Positions 5,656 through 5,875 of a DNA stretch of 5,875 bases are shown here, piece by piece. A program made the position numbers and the translations under genes. The notes beneath the pieces were generated by a model, which was not told the origin of the DNA, searched no databases, and was given only the letters and a program-made list of their open reading frames with translations. Source of the DNA: JADJNW01 sp046314415 (lineage in GTDB: Bacteria > Bacteroidota > Bacteroidia > Chitinophagales > Saprospiraceae); contig JBKBWT010000389.1 of the NCBI GenBank assembly GCA_046314415.1, forward strand, positions 1 through 5,875. Direction: 5' to 3'. Numbering within the stretch: position 1 is the stretch's first letter; each line of letters starts with the position of its first letter.

Positions 5656-5875
5656 TTATAACATAGATAATTCGACACCCATCCAATATAATATTAAAAT
5701 AATAAGTCCTACAATGATGCGATACCAACCAAAAATACGCAAACCATGCTTGGATAAGTAGTTGATAAAGAAGCGAATAGCAAGCATTGCCACGATAAAT
5801 GCCACCACATTTCCCACAATCAAAGCTTGGGTCTGATCAGTACTAAATGCTTGTCCTTCTTTATAAAAATCGTAC
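5656..5875 (-). CDS. uppP: Undecaprenyl-diphosphatase UppP/BacA, C-terminal 72 residues (partial at right edge)
   Basis: An integral membrane phosphatase that converts undecaprenyl diphosphate to the monophosphate, recycling the lipid carrier for peptidoglycan and other envelope polymers; it also confers bacitracin resistance. Only the last 72 codons are in the window. They show the family's C-terminal pattern: QALIVGNVVAFIVAMLAIRFFINYLSK as a membrane segment (about visible residues 16-42), then HGLRIFGWYRIIVGLIILILYW with the conserved F-x-x-YR-x-x-x-G and a final hydrophobic segment. The visible protein ends GVELSML with the stop at 5658-5656. The catalytic glutamate-rich and PGxSRS motifs lie in the missing upstream part. 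As I recall, uppP followed by truB is a common Bacteroidota order, which supports both calls. Confidence 0.92.
   Translation of the reverse strand, partial: YDFYKEGQAFSTDQTQALIVGNVVAFIVAMLAIRFFINYLSKHGLRIFGWYRIIVGLIILILYWMGVELSML

Noticed and set aside
5528..5761. 77-codon plus-strand frame over the truB and uppP junction
   Set aside because: It is antisense to the truB start, the truB-uppP gap and the uppP end, and its product has no family resemblance.

Overview
The window looks like chromosomal DNA from a member of the Bacteroidota, possibly of the Saprospiria or a related lineage. The evidence is the Bacteroidota-type LeuS and TruB sequences, start codons in AT-rich leaders with no Shine-Dalgarno sequence, signal peptides ending in FA|Q or LA|Q, and uppP directly upstream of truB. 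The phylum is fairly secure; the finer placement is a guess.

Layout. Positions 1-1676 (minus strand) hold the first 558 codons of leuS, cut by the left edge. A 174-bp divergent intergenic region follows. Positions 1851-4779 (plus strand) hold four co-directional genes. Three encode secreted proteins of 238, 244 and 246 residues that are clearly paralogous to one another (called A, B and C here). The fourth encodes a 152-residue protein with an N-terminal membrane anchor and a long charged helical region (called D). A strong bidirectional intrinsic terminator at 4833-4872 separates D from the convergent minus-strand pair truB (4885-5592, complete) and uppP (5656-5875, C-terminal end only).

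How the genes fit together. leuS, truB and uppP are housekeeping genes for leucyl-tRNA charging, tRNA pseudouridine-55 formation and recycling of the undecaprenyl carrier lipid. The A-D block is the accessory part of the window. A-C belong to an unnamed Bacteroidota type of exported protein with a beta-rich front half carrying a (T/S)P-x-LF motif and a Lys-rich C-terminal module. Their function is unknown. Spacers of 108, 104 and 65 bp between A-D leave room for separate promoters, and one plausible Bacteroidota-type promoter lies in front of C. Nothing in the sequence proves that A-D act together.

The most notable points are the diverged tandem triplication of exported proteins, the loss of a shared motif in C, a compact hairpin and 8-codon reading frame overlapping the truB start, and the symmetrical terminator. 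There is no sign of a CRISPR array, insertion sequence, phage gene, tRNA or rRNA.
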